Assembly (NCBI GenBank): GCA_000697665.1
Contig: KL197741.1
Span: forward strand, 266,738 to 308,658
From: Jaapia argillacea MUCL 33604
Taxonomy: Eukaryota; Basidiomycota; Agaricomycetes; Jaapiales; Jaapiaceae
DNA: 41,921 nucleotides
Direction of reading: 5' to 3'
Shown: one piece after another, positions 11,602 to 21,148 of the stretch
Numbering within the stretch: the first letter of the stretch is position 1
Layout of the letters: the number at the start of each line of letters is the position of its first letter
Translations under genes and position numbers: made by a program
Notes under the pieces: model-generated
Databases searched by the model: none
The model's input: only the letters and a program-made list of their open reading frames with translations
Told to the model about the DNA's origin: nothing

Positions 11602-12894
11602 TTAGGAATTGTTGCCACGCAACGGCGTCGGGGTAGGTAATTGCGGGAGACGAAGAGGTGGGAGTCGCAGTGATGGTGAGTCGTTTTCCTTGTTCCAGCC
11701 AATGGATCCAGGCCCATCGAGCGCTGTCCAGTTCGAATTTGCATCTCCGTATGTTCTCCTCGACGTAGTTGTGGTGTCGGAGCTCCTCGTCAACAGCTCA
11801 GGCCAAAATCGGGGTTGACCGTGGTAGGGGTGAAACCGGGAGTATTGGCCGAGGGGTCGGGAGTATAGGGGAGGCTGGTGTTTGGTGGGGCATGAGTGCG
11901 CGAGGTGCCCTCGTTTGTGGCAATTCCAGCATTTGGTTTTGCGGTGGTAGTGGGCGTCGTCTGTGGTGACGTAGTGGGGGGGGCAGTTGGTCCAGAGGTT
12001 AGTGGGTGAGGGGGATGGGAAGGAGGTTCTGGAGCCCGATCCCCATTCCTCGATGGCGCCGATGGGGTTGGGCCAAACTTCTTCAGAGTCAGCTAGGCCG
12101 GCTGGGGGCCACTCGTGCTCCCCTCCTTCAGGTTTCCATCTGCTGGATGCGCGGCGACGGATTCGATTGGAGGGGGGTTCATCCAGCGATGTCGGGGGCG
12201 AAGGGGGGGAGGTGTCGTAAATGGGTTCGGATGATGTGGTGGACGATAGGGGGTGCAGCGAGGGGAGGGAGTCGTCGGAGGATGTGTTGCTGGGGATTGG
12301 GGGCGGGGACGCGCGGTCGGCGTGGTGTTCCCAATCAACATCCATGGCGTCGAGGGGTTGGTAGTCTGATGGGTGGGGGGAGTGTATAGGTGTTTCGGGG
12401 TGGTAAGACGGGCTGCAGGGGAACTCGTTTATGGGGGCGTGGACGGGACCGAACGTGTCCTGGATCTTGTATATCATACCGTTTGAGCGGAGGCAGGGGA
12501 TAATCGCGCCCAGGCTGTATGGGTCCGTTTCGACGTAGTCGAGGGGGGCAAGGACAGGGGGTTGGTTGATGGTGATAATGGGGATTGGGAGTACAGGAGG
12601 GGTTTGTTTTTGGACGGGTTTGTCCAGTTCGAAGAAGTCCAGGGCGCGGGGACGTCCCATGCACACGCGAATTTCCTCAGACTGGTCGCATTTTTGTTCG
12701 AGAATCCAGTTCTTGGCGTTAACCAGTTTGGCTTGGGTGAGGATGCTAGATACGAGTCGGCGCTCGCAGTACTCGATGTGCTCGTGCATCATCACTTGGT
12801 TGTCGGCGGTGACGTAGAAGGCCGGGGGTGAGGGAAGGTGGATGCTGGGGGTGATGACGACGGTGAGGGTGTGGAGGATGGCGGCAGTGATCAT
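11602..12894 (-). CDS. Extra 3' ORF of the retrotransposon, zinc-knuckle protein
   Basis: An uninterrupted frame of 430 codons lies between the end of pol and the 3' LTR. I start it at the first ATG (12894). The frame stays open for 17 codons upstream to a TTG, then meets a TAA. The N-terminal ~150 residues look folded (HEHIEYCERRLVSSIL, KLVNAKNWILEQ, MGRPRALDFFELD). The middle is rich in Pro, Ser and acidic residues (MDVDWEHH). Residues 322-335 are a CX2CX4HX4C zinc knuckle, CWNCHKRGHLAHSC (11890-11931). The tail is rich in Arg, Pro and Ser. It is in a different frame from pol and overlaps its C-terminal end. I know no named family for it. The knuckle suggests a nucleic-acid-binding role, perhaps Gag-like or a chaperone. 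It has no stop while gag and pol have many, so it is either protected by selection or recently acquired. Confidence 0.7.
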   Translation of the reverse strand: MITAAILHTLTVVITPSIHLPSPPAFYVTADNQVMMHEHIEYCERRLVSSILTQAKLVNAKNWILEQKCDQSEEIRVCMGRPRALDFFELDKPVQKQTPPVLPIPIITINQPPVLAPLDYVETDPYSLGAIIPCLRSNGMIYKIQDTFGPVHAPINEFPCSPSYHPETPIHSPHPSDYQPLDAMDVDWEHHADRASPPPIPSNTSSDDSLPSLHPLSSTTSSEPIYDTSPPSPPTSLDEPPSNRIRRRASSRWKPEGGEHEWPPAGLADSEEVWPNPIGAIEEWGSGSRTSFPSPSPTNLWTNCPPHYVTTDDAHYHRKTKCWNCHKRGHLAHSCPTKHQPPLYSRPLGQYSRFHPYHGQPRFWPELLTRSSDTTTTSRRTYGDANSNWTALDGPGSIGWNKENDSPSLRLPPLRLPQLPTPTPLRGNNS

Positions 12895-15800
12895 TCTGAT
12901 AGCGCAGAGAGGGTTGGTGCTTGTTAGGTGAGAGGGATGGTTCAAGTTGTTGGTTTATTTGCTGGGGGATGGATTTTTGTAGTTTCGCGAGGTGCGCTTT
13001 TATACTCGTAGGATCGGGCCTTTTTGTCATGTATTCTGGATGCTTCGGGAGGCTTTCCATGGCCGCGCATCTGGCAGCAATGTCTATCCAGAGTCGGGTC
13101 CATTCTTCTTCAGGTATTTCGAGTAGTGCAAATGCTAGTTTGACTGGTTTGGGGGATTTGGGATGTTTCTGATGGAAGGCTTTCACCAGTTCTGATGAGT
13201 TTCGGAGGTTTTTCATGTCTTCCCAGGTATTCTCCGAGTCTGGGTATCCTTTCCAGCACACCAGATATTTGACAGCCTTTTTCCCGTCTTCCTGCATACT
13301 TAGATTTGATGACTTCTTCTACTTCGAATTCTTCTTCTCCAGCAATCAAGTCTGGTACCGGTCTTGGGTAATTTATGCCGTATTCCGTGGTTTCCTTGTA
13401 CGGAGTTAATAGTCCTGCATGGAAGACTGGATGTATCCTCCATGTCTTAGGTAACTTGAGTTGGTAGGCTCCGGATCTGATGATGGTTTCTATTTCGAAG
13501 GGACCATGTCGTTTGGGGGAGAGTTTGGCACTGGGGTATTCCGTTTTGACGTTCTTTCCTTCTAGCCAAACCGAATCTCCTATCTTGAAGTCGGGTCCTT
13601 TCGTTCCGTATTTGTCGTGTTGGTTTTTCATTGCTTCGGCTGCCAATTTAAGGCACACTTCGGCTTCTTCTCTTGACCTCTTGAGTTCTTCCAGCCGTTG
13701 TTCAGCCACTGGGACATTGGGCGTGGGTTTGAAAGAAGGTTTGACCTTTGCTTGGTATCCGTGCATGAGTTCGAAGGGTGTTTTCTTGGTTGTGGAGTGT
13801 ACGCGTGTATTGTGGGACAGTTCGGCGGCGAATAGGAGCGAGGGCCAATTGTTTTGGGTCCGGTTACAATACGCTCGAAGGAATATTTCTAGTTCCTGGT
13901 TGACTCTTTCGGTAGCTCTGTCGGTTTCTGGGTGGTACCCCGTGCTTAGTGCCGATTTGATGTCGAGTCGACTGAATATGGCACGGAGCACTTGGGACGT
14001 GAATTGGGGTTCCCTGTCTGATATCATTTTGTCTGGTAATCCATACCGTCTGAACGCGCCCTCAATGAGGATTTTTGCTGTTCCATCAGCGTCTATAGTT
14101 TTGTTGCAGGGTGTGAATATTACTGTTTTGGTGAAACGGTCGGTGAGGACGTGAATTGCGTCGAAACCGTCTACTTCCAGGATGCCCGTGATGAAATCCT
14201 GTGTCACAATTTCGAAGGGTCGTGTTGGGATTTCTGTTGGATGTAACGGTTCTTGTGTCGGTTTGTTGTTTGGTTTGATGGATTGGCACGTCGCGCATCC
14301 TTTGACGTAGTTCTTGACAAATACTGACATGCCAGGCCACCAGTAGTCTCGTTGTATGATTTCTAGGGTTTTGTATCTTCCTGGATGTCCCATCAGGGTG
14401 GGGTTGTGGCACGATTTTACGACTTTTTGTCATAGTTCTGTATTTTTGGGGACGTATATCTTTCCTCGGTAGAGGATCAGTCCGTCTTCCTGGTTCCATT
14501 CTTCTAGTCCTTTGGCGAGCGACCGTGGTCCTTGTGTGCGAATGGAGCTTAGTGCGGTTGCTACTGATTCATCCAGTCCGTTATTCTTTTCGATCTCTCG
14601 TTTTAGGTCTGAATCGCCTATTATCTGGACCTGTTTTTCGGGTTTTGTCGTTATTGCGTTTCATATTGCTAGTTGAATATGTTGTGCAATGATGGGGGAG
14701 TGTGTCGACGTGGTTCCTCGTCCCGTGATATTGATTCGTTTTGTGAAAAGTTGCGGACCTAATAGTATTCTGTCCTGATTGTCAGTATCCACCCCCTCCT
14801 TATGGTCTTGTCGTCTCGAAAGACCGTTGGATTTGTTCGACTTCCCCGGTTTGTGTATTAGTTCGAAGTTGAATTGCGTTAGGAACTGGGCCCATCTTGC
14901 CTGTCGTCGGCTCAGCTTCTGGGCGTTTCGGAAGTATTCCAGATTTTTGTGGTTGGTGTAGATCTTGATCTGGTGGGTACATCCTTCCAGGTAGTGCCGC
15001 CATGCTTCCAAAGAGCGAATGATTGCAAGTAGTTCCTTGTCGTAGATGTCGTAATTTCTTTCTGCGTCCGACAAGGATTTTGACAAATATGCTACGGGGT
15101 GCCATTTCCCATCGTCCTCCAGTTGTGTGAGAACCGCGCCCGTTGCATAATCAGACGCGTCACACTTGATTTGAAATGGTTTCGTGGTGTCTGGTGTTAC
15201 CAGTGTGGGGGACAATGTGAATGCTGCTTTTAGTTTGTCGAACACTTCTTGGCACCTGGCGGTCCAGCTCCATTCGTGTTCCTTCTTTGTTAGTTCAAAT
15301 AGTGGTTTGGCTATCTTTGAGAAGTCGCAGATGAACCGTCGGTAGAAATTGCAGAATCCTAGGAAGGACTGGACTTCCTTGACCTTTTTGGGTTCGGGCC
15401 ACTCCATGATTCCGGCGACTTTAACGGGGTCCATTTCTATTAGATTGTGGGACACCATTAGGCCCAGGTATTCGATTTTGGGAACTTCAAACATGTATTT
15501 TTCCAGTTTTAGGAAGAGGTCGTTTTCTTCCAGAACCTTCATTACTCGATGGAGTATTTCCCGATGTTTTGCCATATCCCAGGTGAAGATCAGGATGTCG
15601 TCTAGGTATACTATGACGTGTCCTTCGTCGATTAGATCTTTGAATAGTTCGTTCATCATTGTCTGGAAGGTTGCCGGTGAGTTGGTTAACCCGAAGAACA
15701 TCACTCTTGGTTCGTATAGTCCTCGGTTGGTTTTGAAGGCTGCCTTCCACTTGTCCCCTTCCTTGATCCTTACGTTGTTATATCCCCATCATAGGTCCAG

Positions 15801-17053
15801 CTTTGAGTAGATTTTGGCTCCTTTTAGTTTGTCAATGAGCTCAGAGATGAGGGGTATTGGGTAGGTGTTCTTGATGGTCATTGAATTTAGGTACCTGTAG
15901 TCCTGGGTTGGTCGGAGTTTTCCGTCTTTCTTCTTTACGAAGAAGAAGGGGGAGGAAAGCTGGGACTTCAATGGTTGAATGTACTTCTTTTCTAATTGTT
16001 CTTCTAGAAACGCGTCGAGTTCCTTTTGTTCTGCTGGAGATAGGGGGTAGGTTTTACAGTTGATGGGCTTCCATCCTTCCTTTAGCTCTATTGCATGATC
16101 CCATGGACGTTTTATCAGGAAGCGTTCCGATGCCTTTTTCTCGAAGACCTTCCTGTATCTCCAGTATTCCTTAGGCACCATTTCTTCTAGGGTCTTTTCT
16201 TTCTGTCCCTGAGCCGCTCTTTCTGCTAGTTCGATGGATTTGTTTCTGTGGGCTCTTGCCGCGATGATGATGGGATGTTCTTCTTCCTCCAGGTCTTCGT
16301 CGTCTTCGGGTACTGGATTTCCCATCAGTGCCTGATGTACTTTGATCCCTTGATAGGTCCATGGTCGTATTTCCTGGTCTGGGTTTGCAGTTTCGTCTGT
16401 GGTCCATAACTCGGTGGGGAGCGTTTTTTGTTTCTTAGATTTCCGTATTTGGGTTCTAGTTTTCTCGATCGTGATGGGTTCCGTGTCATGGTTTTGGGTT
16501 TTTGGGACTGGTTTGGCTCGTGTGGAGATGGGTCCTTGTTGGATTCAGCATGTGTCAGGGCATCAGCTGAGATTGAGAGTGTAGGTTTGCCAGTCTATTT
16601 CAGGGTTATGTTCTAGTAACCAATCGCTCCTGAGTATGACGTTTTCTTTTCCTATGTTGGTTACATAGAATCGGTTATTCTCTGTGTGGGTTCCTTCGTC
16701 TTGCCCGTGGATTCGCACTCCCAGTTTGACGTAGTAGTGGATCTCTCCATTTGCGTTTTCGGAATCGTCGACGTTGTGAACTGGGATCCGGGTCGGCAAT
16801 TTTTGGAGATTCATTTGTTTGTTGATAGCGTATTCATAGCTGATTAAGTTTCCAGTGGCCCCACTGTCGATCAGGGCTTCGGTGGTGGCGGTTCGATTCC
16901 TTCCAATAAGTTCGATCTGGATATGCAGGGACGGAGTTCCCGAATTTTTTAACGTGGAAACAGATAATGATTTGGGGGTATCCAAGATTTGGTATCGATT
17001 AAAGGAATCTTGTTTAACCTTCTCGTTCGCCACAGGTGGAAGGTGGTTTAAAA
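12746..17053 (-). pseudogene. pol: pol polyprotein: PR-RT-RNaseH-IN-chromodomain
   Basis: One frame carries the whole of pol. Protease: DSGA at 16857-16868. Reverse transcriptase: YLDD at 15597-15608, preceded by FFGLTNSPATFQ. RNase H: CDASD and DKELLAI are present, but the third acid is lost (TNHKNL for TDHKNL). Integrase: a His-Cys end (GHPG..CATC), then D (14196), D (14016) and E (13908) with 35 residues between the last two, then a GPF motif. A chromodomain (KYLVCWKGYPDSENTWE) follows after a one-base frame change near 13290. Five in-frame stops, all TGA, lie at 16563, 16545, 15789, 14661 and 14430. At 15789 the family residue is Arg (DLRWGYNN), consistent with CGA to TGA. The chromodomain marks it as a chromovirus that may target particular chromatin. 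It is inactive as it stands. Confidence 0.9.
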
Positions 17054-17062
17054 ACCCAATTT
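17048..17062 (-). promoter_or_regulatory. Candidate -1 ribosomal frameshift site at gag/pol
   Basis: In the gag frame the last codons read AAA TTG GGT TTT TAA. The heptamer G GGT TTT (17051-17057) is a classic X XXY YYZ slippery sequence and lies directly before the gag stop. A -1 slip gives TTA AAC CAC and continues into the protease frame, which is indeed the -1 frame. I did not fold the downstream RNA, so a stimulatory structure is not shown. Confidence 0.65.
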
Positions 17063-19357
17063 AGCAAACTCCTCTTTTACTGTTTGTATTATTTCCCATC
17101 TGTTATCCTCCGCTGTGTCTTGTAAGAGATTCCTGATCTCTTTTCCCACATCCCTTGGTTCTGTCTCCGTTTCTTCCCCTACTTCGACGACTCTTGCTTG
17201 GAAGCGCTTTTTGAAGGGCTTCTTTCATTTGTCTGGGCAGTTGCGGGAGAAGTGTCTGGGTTTCCTGCAGTAGAAGCATGCATTAGTGTCCCTTAACTTC
17301 TTGCGTTCTTGATCGTCTAATCACCTGAACTGTCTGGTGCGTCGGTTTCTTCTGAAGCAGGCAGCGTCTATGTCCATAGGGACGCCTTCCGATTGGTAGG
17401 GGCATTGGTAGCGGGGGGTGGGGTCGTCGGGGTAGATAGGTTTGGCTGATTGGAATCTCCAGGATTTTTCCACTGCGGCTTGTTGTCGGAGGAGGTCTTC
17501 TTGGATAGCGGCAGCTTTAAAGTTGGCGTAATTGGATGGCGGGGTGGGAAGATGGATGATGGTGCAAAGGATGTCCCAATTGAGTCCCTTTTTGAAGTAT
17601 TCAAGCAGGGCGGCGTCATTGAACTCCATGTAGCAGGCCAGATCCTCGAATTTGGCGACGTAGTCGTCGACGGAGGATCTTCCCTGTTGTAAGTTCTGGA
17701 TTTGCATTCTGGCGGTTCCTCCTTTGTCTAGCTCTTTGAACGCGTCCTTGACGTGAGCGATGAATTCATTCCACGAGTCCTTGCTCCTGTCGGCTTTGGT
17801 ATAGGGACCGGTGGGTTTCTCGTAGTCCTCGATGTATTTCATCGCCCAGGAACCCGTGGTGCCCTCTTTCATGAAGGAGAGGGTATAGGTGATTTTGGCC
17901 CATTTGTTTTTGAAGTCATCAGGGTTGGCCCTGATGTTAAGTTTAACTTCTTGAATGAATTTATCAGTCCGTTGGCGATCGCTGGTGAAGACTGATGGTG
18001 GGGCAAGTTTAGGTCCCTTGTTGGTAGTTCCTGACATGATGTTGATGGGGGGTCCAGGTGGGGGTGGCAGAGGTGGTGGAGGTGGCGGTGGAACAGGAGG
18101 GATTTGGGGTTGGGGAGTTGGGGTATATATGGGGTGGCTGGGTGGGTTGGGGGGTGTGTAGGGGGCGGGGGCTGTTTCCTCAGAATAGGTTTGCTGGGTA
18201 GTAAGGTTCTGTGTTGGGGAGTGTGAATCTTCGGGTTCCTCGGTGATGGGGGCATGGGTGAGTTGAGTTTCCGCTTCTTCCTCAGTGGTTGAGTGGTCGT
18301 CGTCGGATGCTTCTGGGGCTTGGTAAGATGTCCTAGAAGCAGCTCTAGACACAGCTTCACATAGTTCTTGTAGTCCTCGATCGCTGCCGACGGATTGTCT
18401 GCTTGGTTGTCGTGATGGGGGTTTGGGTCGAGGGGTCCCTCCTCCAGAGACTCTTTGATAGGGGTTAGTCCACGGGGGTTGAGTGGATGGCGACGCGACG
18501 AGCGGAGTGGGGGAGGCGATCGGGGGTGATACTGGGCTGGTCGGGGTTTGGGTGACTGCAGGAGGGTTTGGTAGTAGTTCTGGGTGTATTCGAAGGTATT
18601 CGTCGAGAGTGGGAAGGTTGGGGTTAAAGGGGAATTTGGTGGGTGTTTCGAAGAGGTTGAATTTGCCACTTTCATCAAGGACGAAGGGTTGTCGGTTGTA
18701 GTAGAAGAGGCCAGTGGTCTGGTCAAAACAGATCTTTGTTTTGACATTGTTGGTATACCTGCCGTATTTGAGTTCTGCGAAGGTAGGTGCGTGTGTTTTT
18801 TCCGGAAGGTGATGTCGGTCGTACTAGGAGACGAAGTTGGGATCAATTTTGATGAGTGTGTAAGGGCGGGGGAACTAATTCGATGTGTTGTCGATGGAGT
18901 AGTTCCACTTCTTCTGCTTGTCAGCGTATTCTTTCAATGATGTTATTGATTCGTGCACAGAGAGTGATGAGGTCGTTTGAAACGACGTTGAGTTGGTGGT
19001 GCAGTTGGTCGAGTTCTTGGGTGACAAGTAGAAACATGCTTAGAAAGGTGTCAATGTGGATCCTGACTTCTGCCAGTTTTGTGATCCACTGATGGCCTGA
19101 AGTATGGTTAAGATGCGTGTGAGTTTGGAGTGTCTCCTTACTCGTCGTTTCTTGGGGGATGGTGTGTGGTAATGGGTAGCGACGGGGGATAGTGCTGCAG
19201 GGTTTTCTAGTTGCGGTCTACCGACGGGATAGAGGGCGTGTGTGGCTCGTCGCTTGACGAACACAAGCTGTTTATTGTCGGAGCGTTGTACTAGGAATAG
19301 AGGTCGGATGTCGATGGTGTCGACAATGCTAGGGCGGGGTTCGTTGGTTATGACCAC
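17048..19357 (-). pseudogene. gag: gag: capsid and nucleocapsid
   Basis: The likely start is the ATG at 19357 (MVITNEPRPS), followed by a basic KKRRVRRH patch. After a frame change near 19085 a coiled-coil-like stretch follows (VTQELDQLHHQL, NNIIERIR). A second frame change near 18850 returns to the first frame. Then comes a Pro/Ser-rich linker, and a retrotransposon capsid domain from about 18000 to 17450 (FIQEVKLNIRANPDDFKNKW, GRSSVDDYVAKFEDLA). A CCHC knuckle CFYCRKPRHFSRNC lies near 17240-17285; the usual Gly is replaced by Arg. Stops are TGA 18921, TAG 18824, TGA 17321 and TGA 17225. The natural terminator is TAA at 17048. Role in an intact element: assembly of the particle and RNA packaging. 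Confidence 0.82.
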
Positions 19358-19430
19358 GTGATACGATTCCAGGGTGAGGGAGGTCGCAGATCCTGACTGC
19401 GTCGGTGTCGTAGGGTGAGTAGGGTGTAGA

Positions 19431-19443
19431 AAGCTTGTCCAAG
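19431..19443 (-). other. Primer-binding site of self-priming type
   Basis: Two bases after the 5' LTR, the element strand reads TGGACAAGCTT. This is the exact complement of AAGCTTGTCCA, which lies in the LTR 34 nt after the TATA box (19612-19622 and 11221-11231). The RNA 5' end can therefore pair with the primer-binding site, as in Tf1, where the first 11 nt of the RNA serve as primer. A tRNA primer is not excluded, since the site starts TGG. Confidence 0.7.
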
Positions 19444-19724
19444 TGTTACGAGCGCCTTAGCGTTTTAGCGAAGGTAGCGAGTAAGGCTTGTAAGTCCTTT
19501 GGGTACTTTGCTTTACCAAGTACTCAGGCTACAACGAGTTGAAGCTGTAGAGGATGACAAACGAGAGCGAACCAGTTGAAGGGTACAGGCTAAGAGGCTG
19601 TATTGTTCAAGTGGACAAGCTTAAAAAAATACAGGAGGGTGAGAGTGCCTTATATACTAGGGCTAGGAAGGGAGAACATAGTAGAAGGGTATAGAACGTG
19701 CTAAGAATAGCGTCCAGAGAATAC
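19444..19724 (-). repeat. 5' LTR, first part (281 bp)
   Basis: It matches 11053-11333 of the 3' LTR, including the TATA box (19650-19656). It is broken at 19724 by an opposite-strand LTR that starts TGTTAC at 19725. The last five bases, AATAC (19720-19724), are repeated at 20729-20733. Many positions that are CG in the other LTR are TG or CA here. Confidence 0.9.
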
Positions 19725-20728
19725 TGTTACAACTTTGTATATCTGTTTCATTTTTTCATTATCTTATCTTATCCAGGACATCTTATCTCATCCCATTGCA
19801 TCTTATCTCAGACTCGTTCTATTTATATCTCGTCGTTTCTATTATTAGCTTGGCTGGACCTTCCGCTTTATTCTCCATCTTTCTATCATATTCTCTTGTA
19901 TTCTCTGGACGCTATTCTTAGCACGTTCTATACCCTTCTACTACGTTCTCCCTTCCTAGCCCTAGTATATAAGGCGCTCTCGCCCTCCTGTATTTTCTTA
20001 AGCTTGTCCACTTGAACAATACAGCCTCTTAGCCTGTACCCTTCAACTGGTTCGCTCTCGTTCGTCATCCTNNNNNNNNNNNNNNNNNNNNNNNNNNNNN
20101 NNNNNNNNNNNNNNNNNNNNNNNNNNNNNNNNNNNNNNNNNNNNNNNNNNNNNNNNNNNNNNNNNNNNNNNNNNNNNNNNNNNNNNNNNNNNNNNNNNNN
20201 NNNNNNNNNNNNNNNNNNNNNNNNNNNNNNNNNNNNNNNNNNNNNNNNNNNNNNNNNNNNNNNNNNNNNNNNNNNNNNNNNNNNNNNNNNNNNNNNNNNN
20301 NNNNNNNNNNNNNNNNNNNNNNNNNNNNNNNNNNNNNNNNNNNNNNNNNNNNNNNNNNNNNNNNNNNNNNNNNNNNNNNNNNNNNNNNNNNNNNNNNNNN
20401 NNNNNNNNNNNNNNNNNNNATTCTCCATCTTTCTATCATATTCTCTTGTATTCTCTGGACGCTATTCTTAGCACGTTCTATACCCTTCTACTACGTTCTC
20501 CCTTCCTAGCCCTAGTATATAAGGCGCTCTCGCCCTCCTGTATTTTCTTAAGCTTGTCCACTTGAACAATACAGCCTCTTAGCCTGTACCCTTCAACTGG
20601 TTCGCTCTCGTTCGTCATCCTCTACAGCCTCAACTCGTCGTAGCCTGAGTACTTGGTAAAGCGAAGTACTCAAAGGACTTACAAGCCTTACTCGCTACCT
20701 TCGCTAGAACGCTAAGGCGCTTGTAACA
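19725..20728 (+). mobile_element. Second element of same LTR family, inserted in 5' LTR
   Basis: It lies in opposite orientation to the host element. Its 5' LTR starts TGTTACAACTTTG at 19725 and is visible to 20071. Its 3' LTR is visible from 20420 to 20728 (ends GTAACA). The visible 3' part corresponds to LTR positions 146-454, so both LTRs would be full size. A 5-bp target duplication AATAC flanks it (19720-19724, 20729-20733). The internal region is hidden in the N run; whether it is a complete element cannot be seen. Its LTRs keep more CpG sites than the host 5' LTR, so it is younger. Confidence 0.85.
20072..20419. other. Assembly gap (348 N)
   Basis: The run of N starts and ends inside two copies of the same LTR in direct orientation. 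The gap length is therefore probably a placeholder, and a complete 7-8 kb internal region could be missing here. Confidence 0.95.
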
Positions 20729-20733
20729 AATAC

Positions 20734-20906
20734 AAGAGAATATGATAGAAAGATGGAGAATAAAGCAGAAGGTCCAGCCGAGCTAATAATAGAAATGACG
20801 AGATATAAATAGAACGAGTCTGAGATAAGATGCAATGGGATGAGATAAGATGTCCTGGATAAGATAAGATAATGAAAAAATGAAACAGGTATACAAAGTC
20901 GTAACA
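20734..20906 (-). repeat. 5' LTR, second part (173 bp)
   Basis: It continues the LTR broken at 19724. 281 plus 173 gives exactly 454 bp, the size of the 3' LTR. It holds the GATAAG cluster and ends GTCGTAACA at 20906. Confidence 0.9.
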
Positions 20907-21148
20907 AGAAGGGTATAGAAGGCGCTAAGAATAGCGTCTAGGGAATATGAGAGAACATGGTGGAAGGGTAGAGAATAAGATGGAAGGTCCAGGGGATCGG
21001 TAACCAGCTGAAGAAGGTATGAAGCGCGAGGGGGAGTTAATAATAGTACATCAGGGTATAAATAGAACAGGTCTGAGGGAGGATGAGATAAGATGTCCAA
21101 GATAAGATAAGATAGCAAAAAACGAAACGGGCATACAGAGTCGTAACA
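20907..21148 (-). repeat. Outer LTR, fragment 2 (242 bp)
   Basis: It is related to 11292-11506 but clearly diverged, with an extra segment near 20990-21040 (gatcggtaaccagctgaag). It keeps the GATAAG cluster and the GTAACA end. It is followed by AATGT, the right copy of the outer target duplication. It represents an older subfamily of the LTR. Confidence 0.8.

Larger units (their letters stand above)
11053..20906 (-). mobile_element. Ty3/gypsy chromovirus retrotransposon (Tf1/sushi-like)
   Basis: A full-length LTR element lies on the minus strand: 5' LTR at the right (19444-19724 plus 20734-20906, split), internal region 11507-19443, 3' LTR at the left (11053-11506). Both LTRs are 454 bp once the later insertion is removed, and have TGTTAC..GTAACA ends. 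Order in element sense is primer-binding site, gag, a -1 frameshift signal, protease, reverse transcriptase, RNase H, integrase with GPF module and chromodomain, an extra ORF with a zinc knuckle, polypurine tract, LTR. gag-pol is broken by TGA stops and indels, so it is non-autonomous now. The flanking 5-mers (caggc on the left, agaag on the right) do not match, so its own target duplication has been lost, perhaps by recombination in the outer LTR. Confidence 0.92.

Noticed and set aside
11609-12831. Several plus-strand open frames opposite the extra ORF
   Set aside because: They are complements of the GC-rich, proline-rich extra ORF and of pol. They have no domain and no promoter context; the minus-strand frame with the zinc knuckle explains the region.
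13480-14154. 224-codon plus-strand frame opposite integrase
   Set aside because: The minus strand here encodes recognisable integrase with D, D and E in order; the plus frame is a shadow.
17869-18846. 325-codon minus-strand frame upstream of the capsid
   Set aside because: It is proline/serine-rich and overlaps the gag frame. The other frame joins directly to the capsid domain and has the better coding character.
19928-20439. Open frames made of X residues
   Set aside because: They run through the N gap and carry no sequence.
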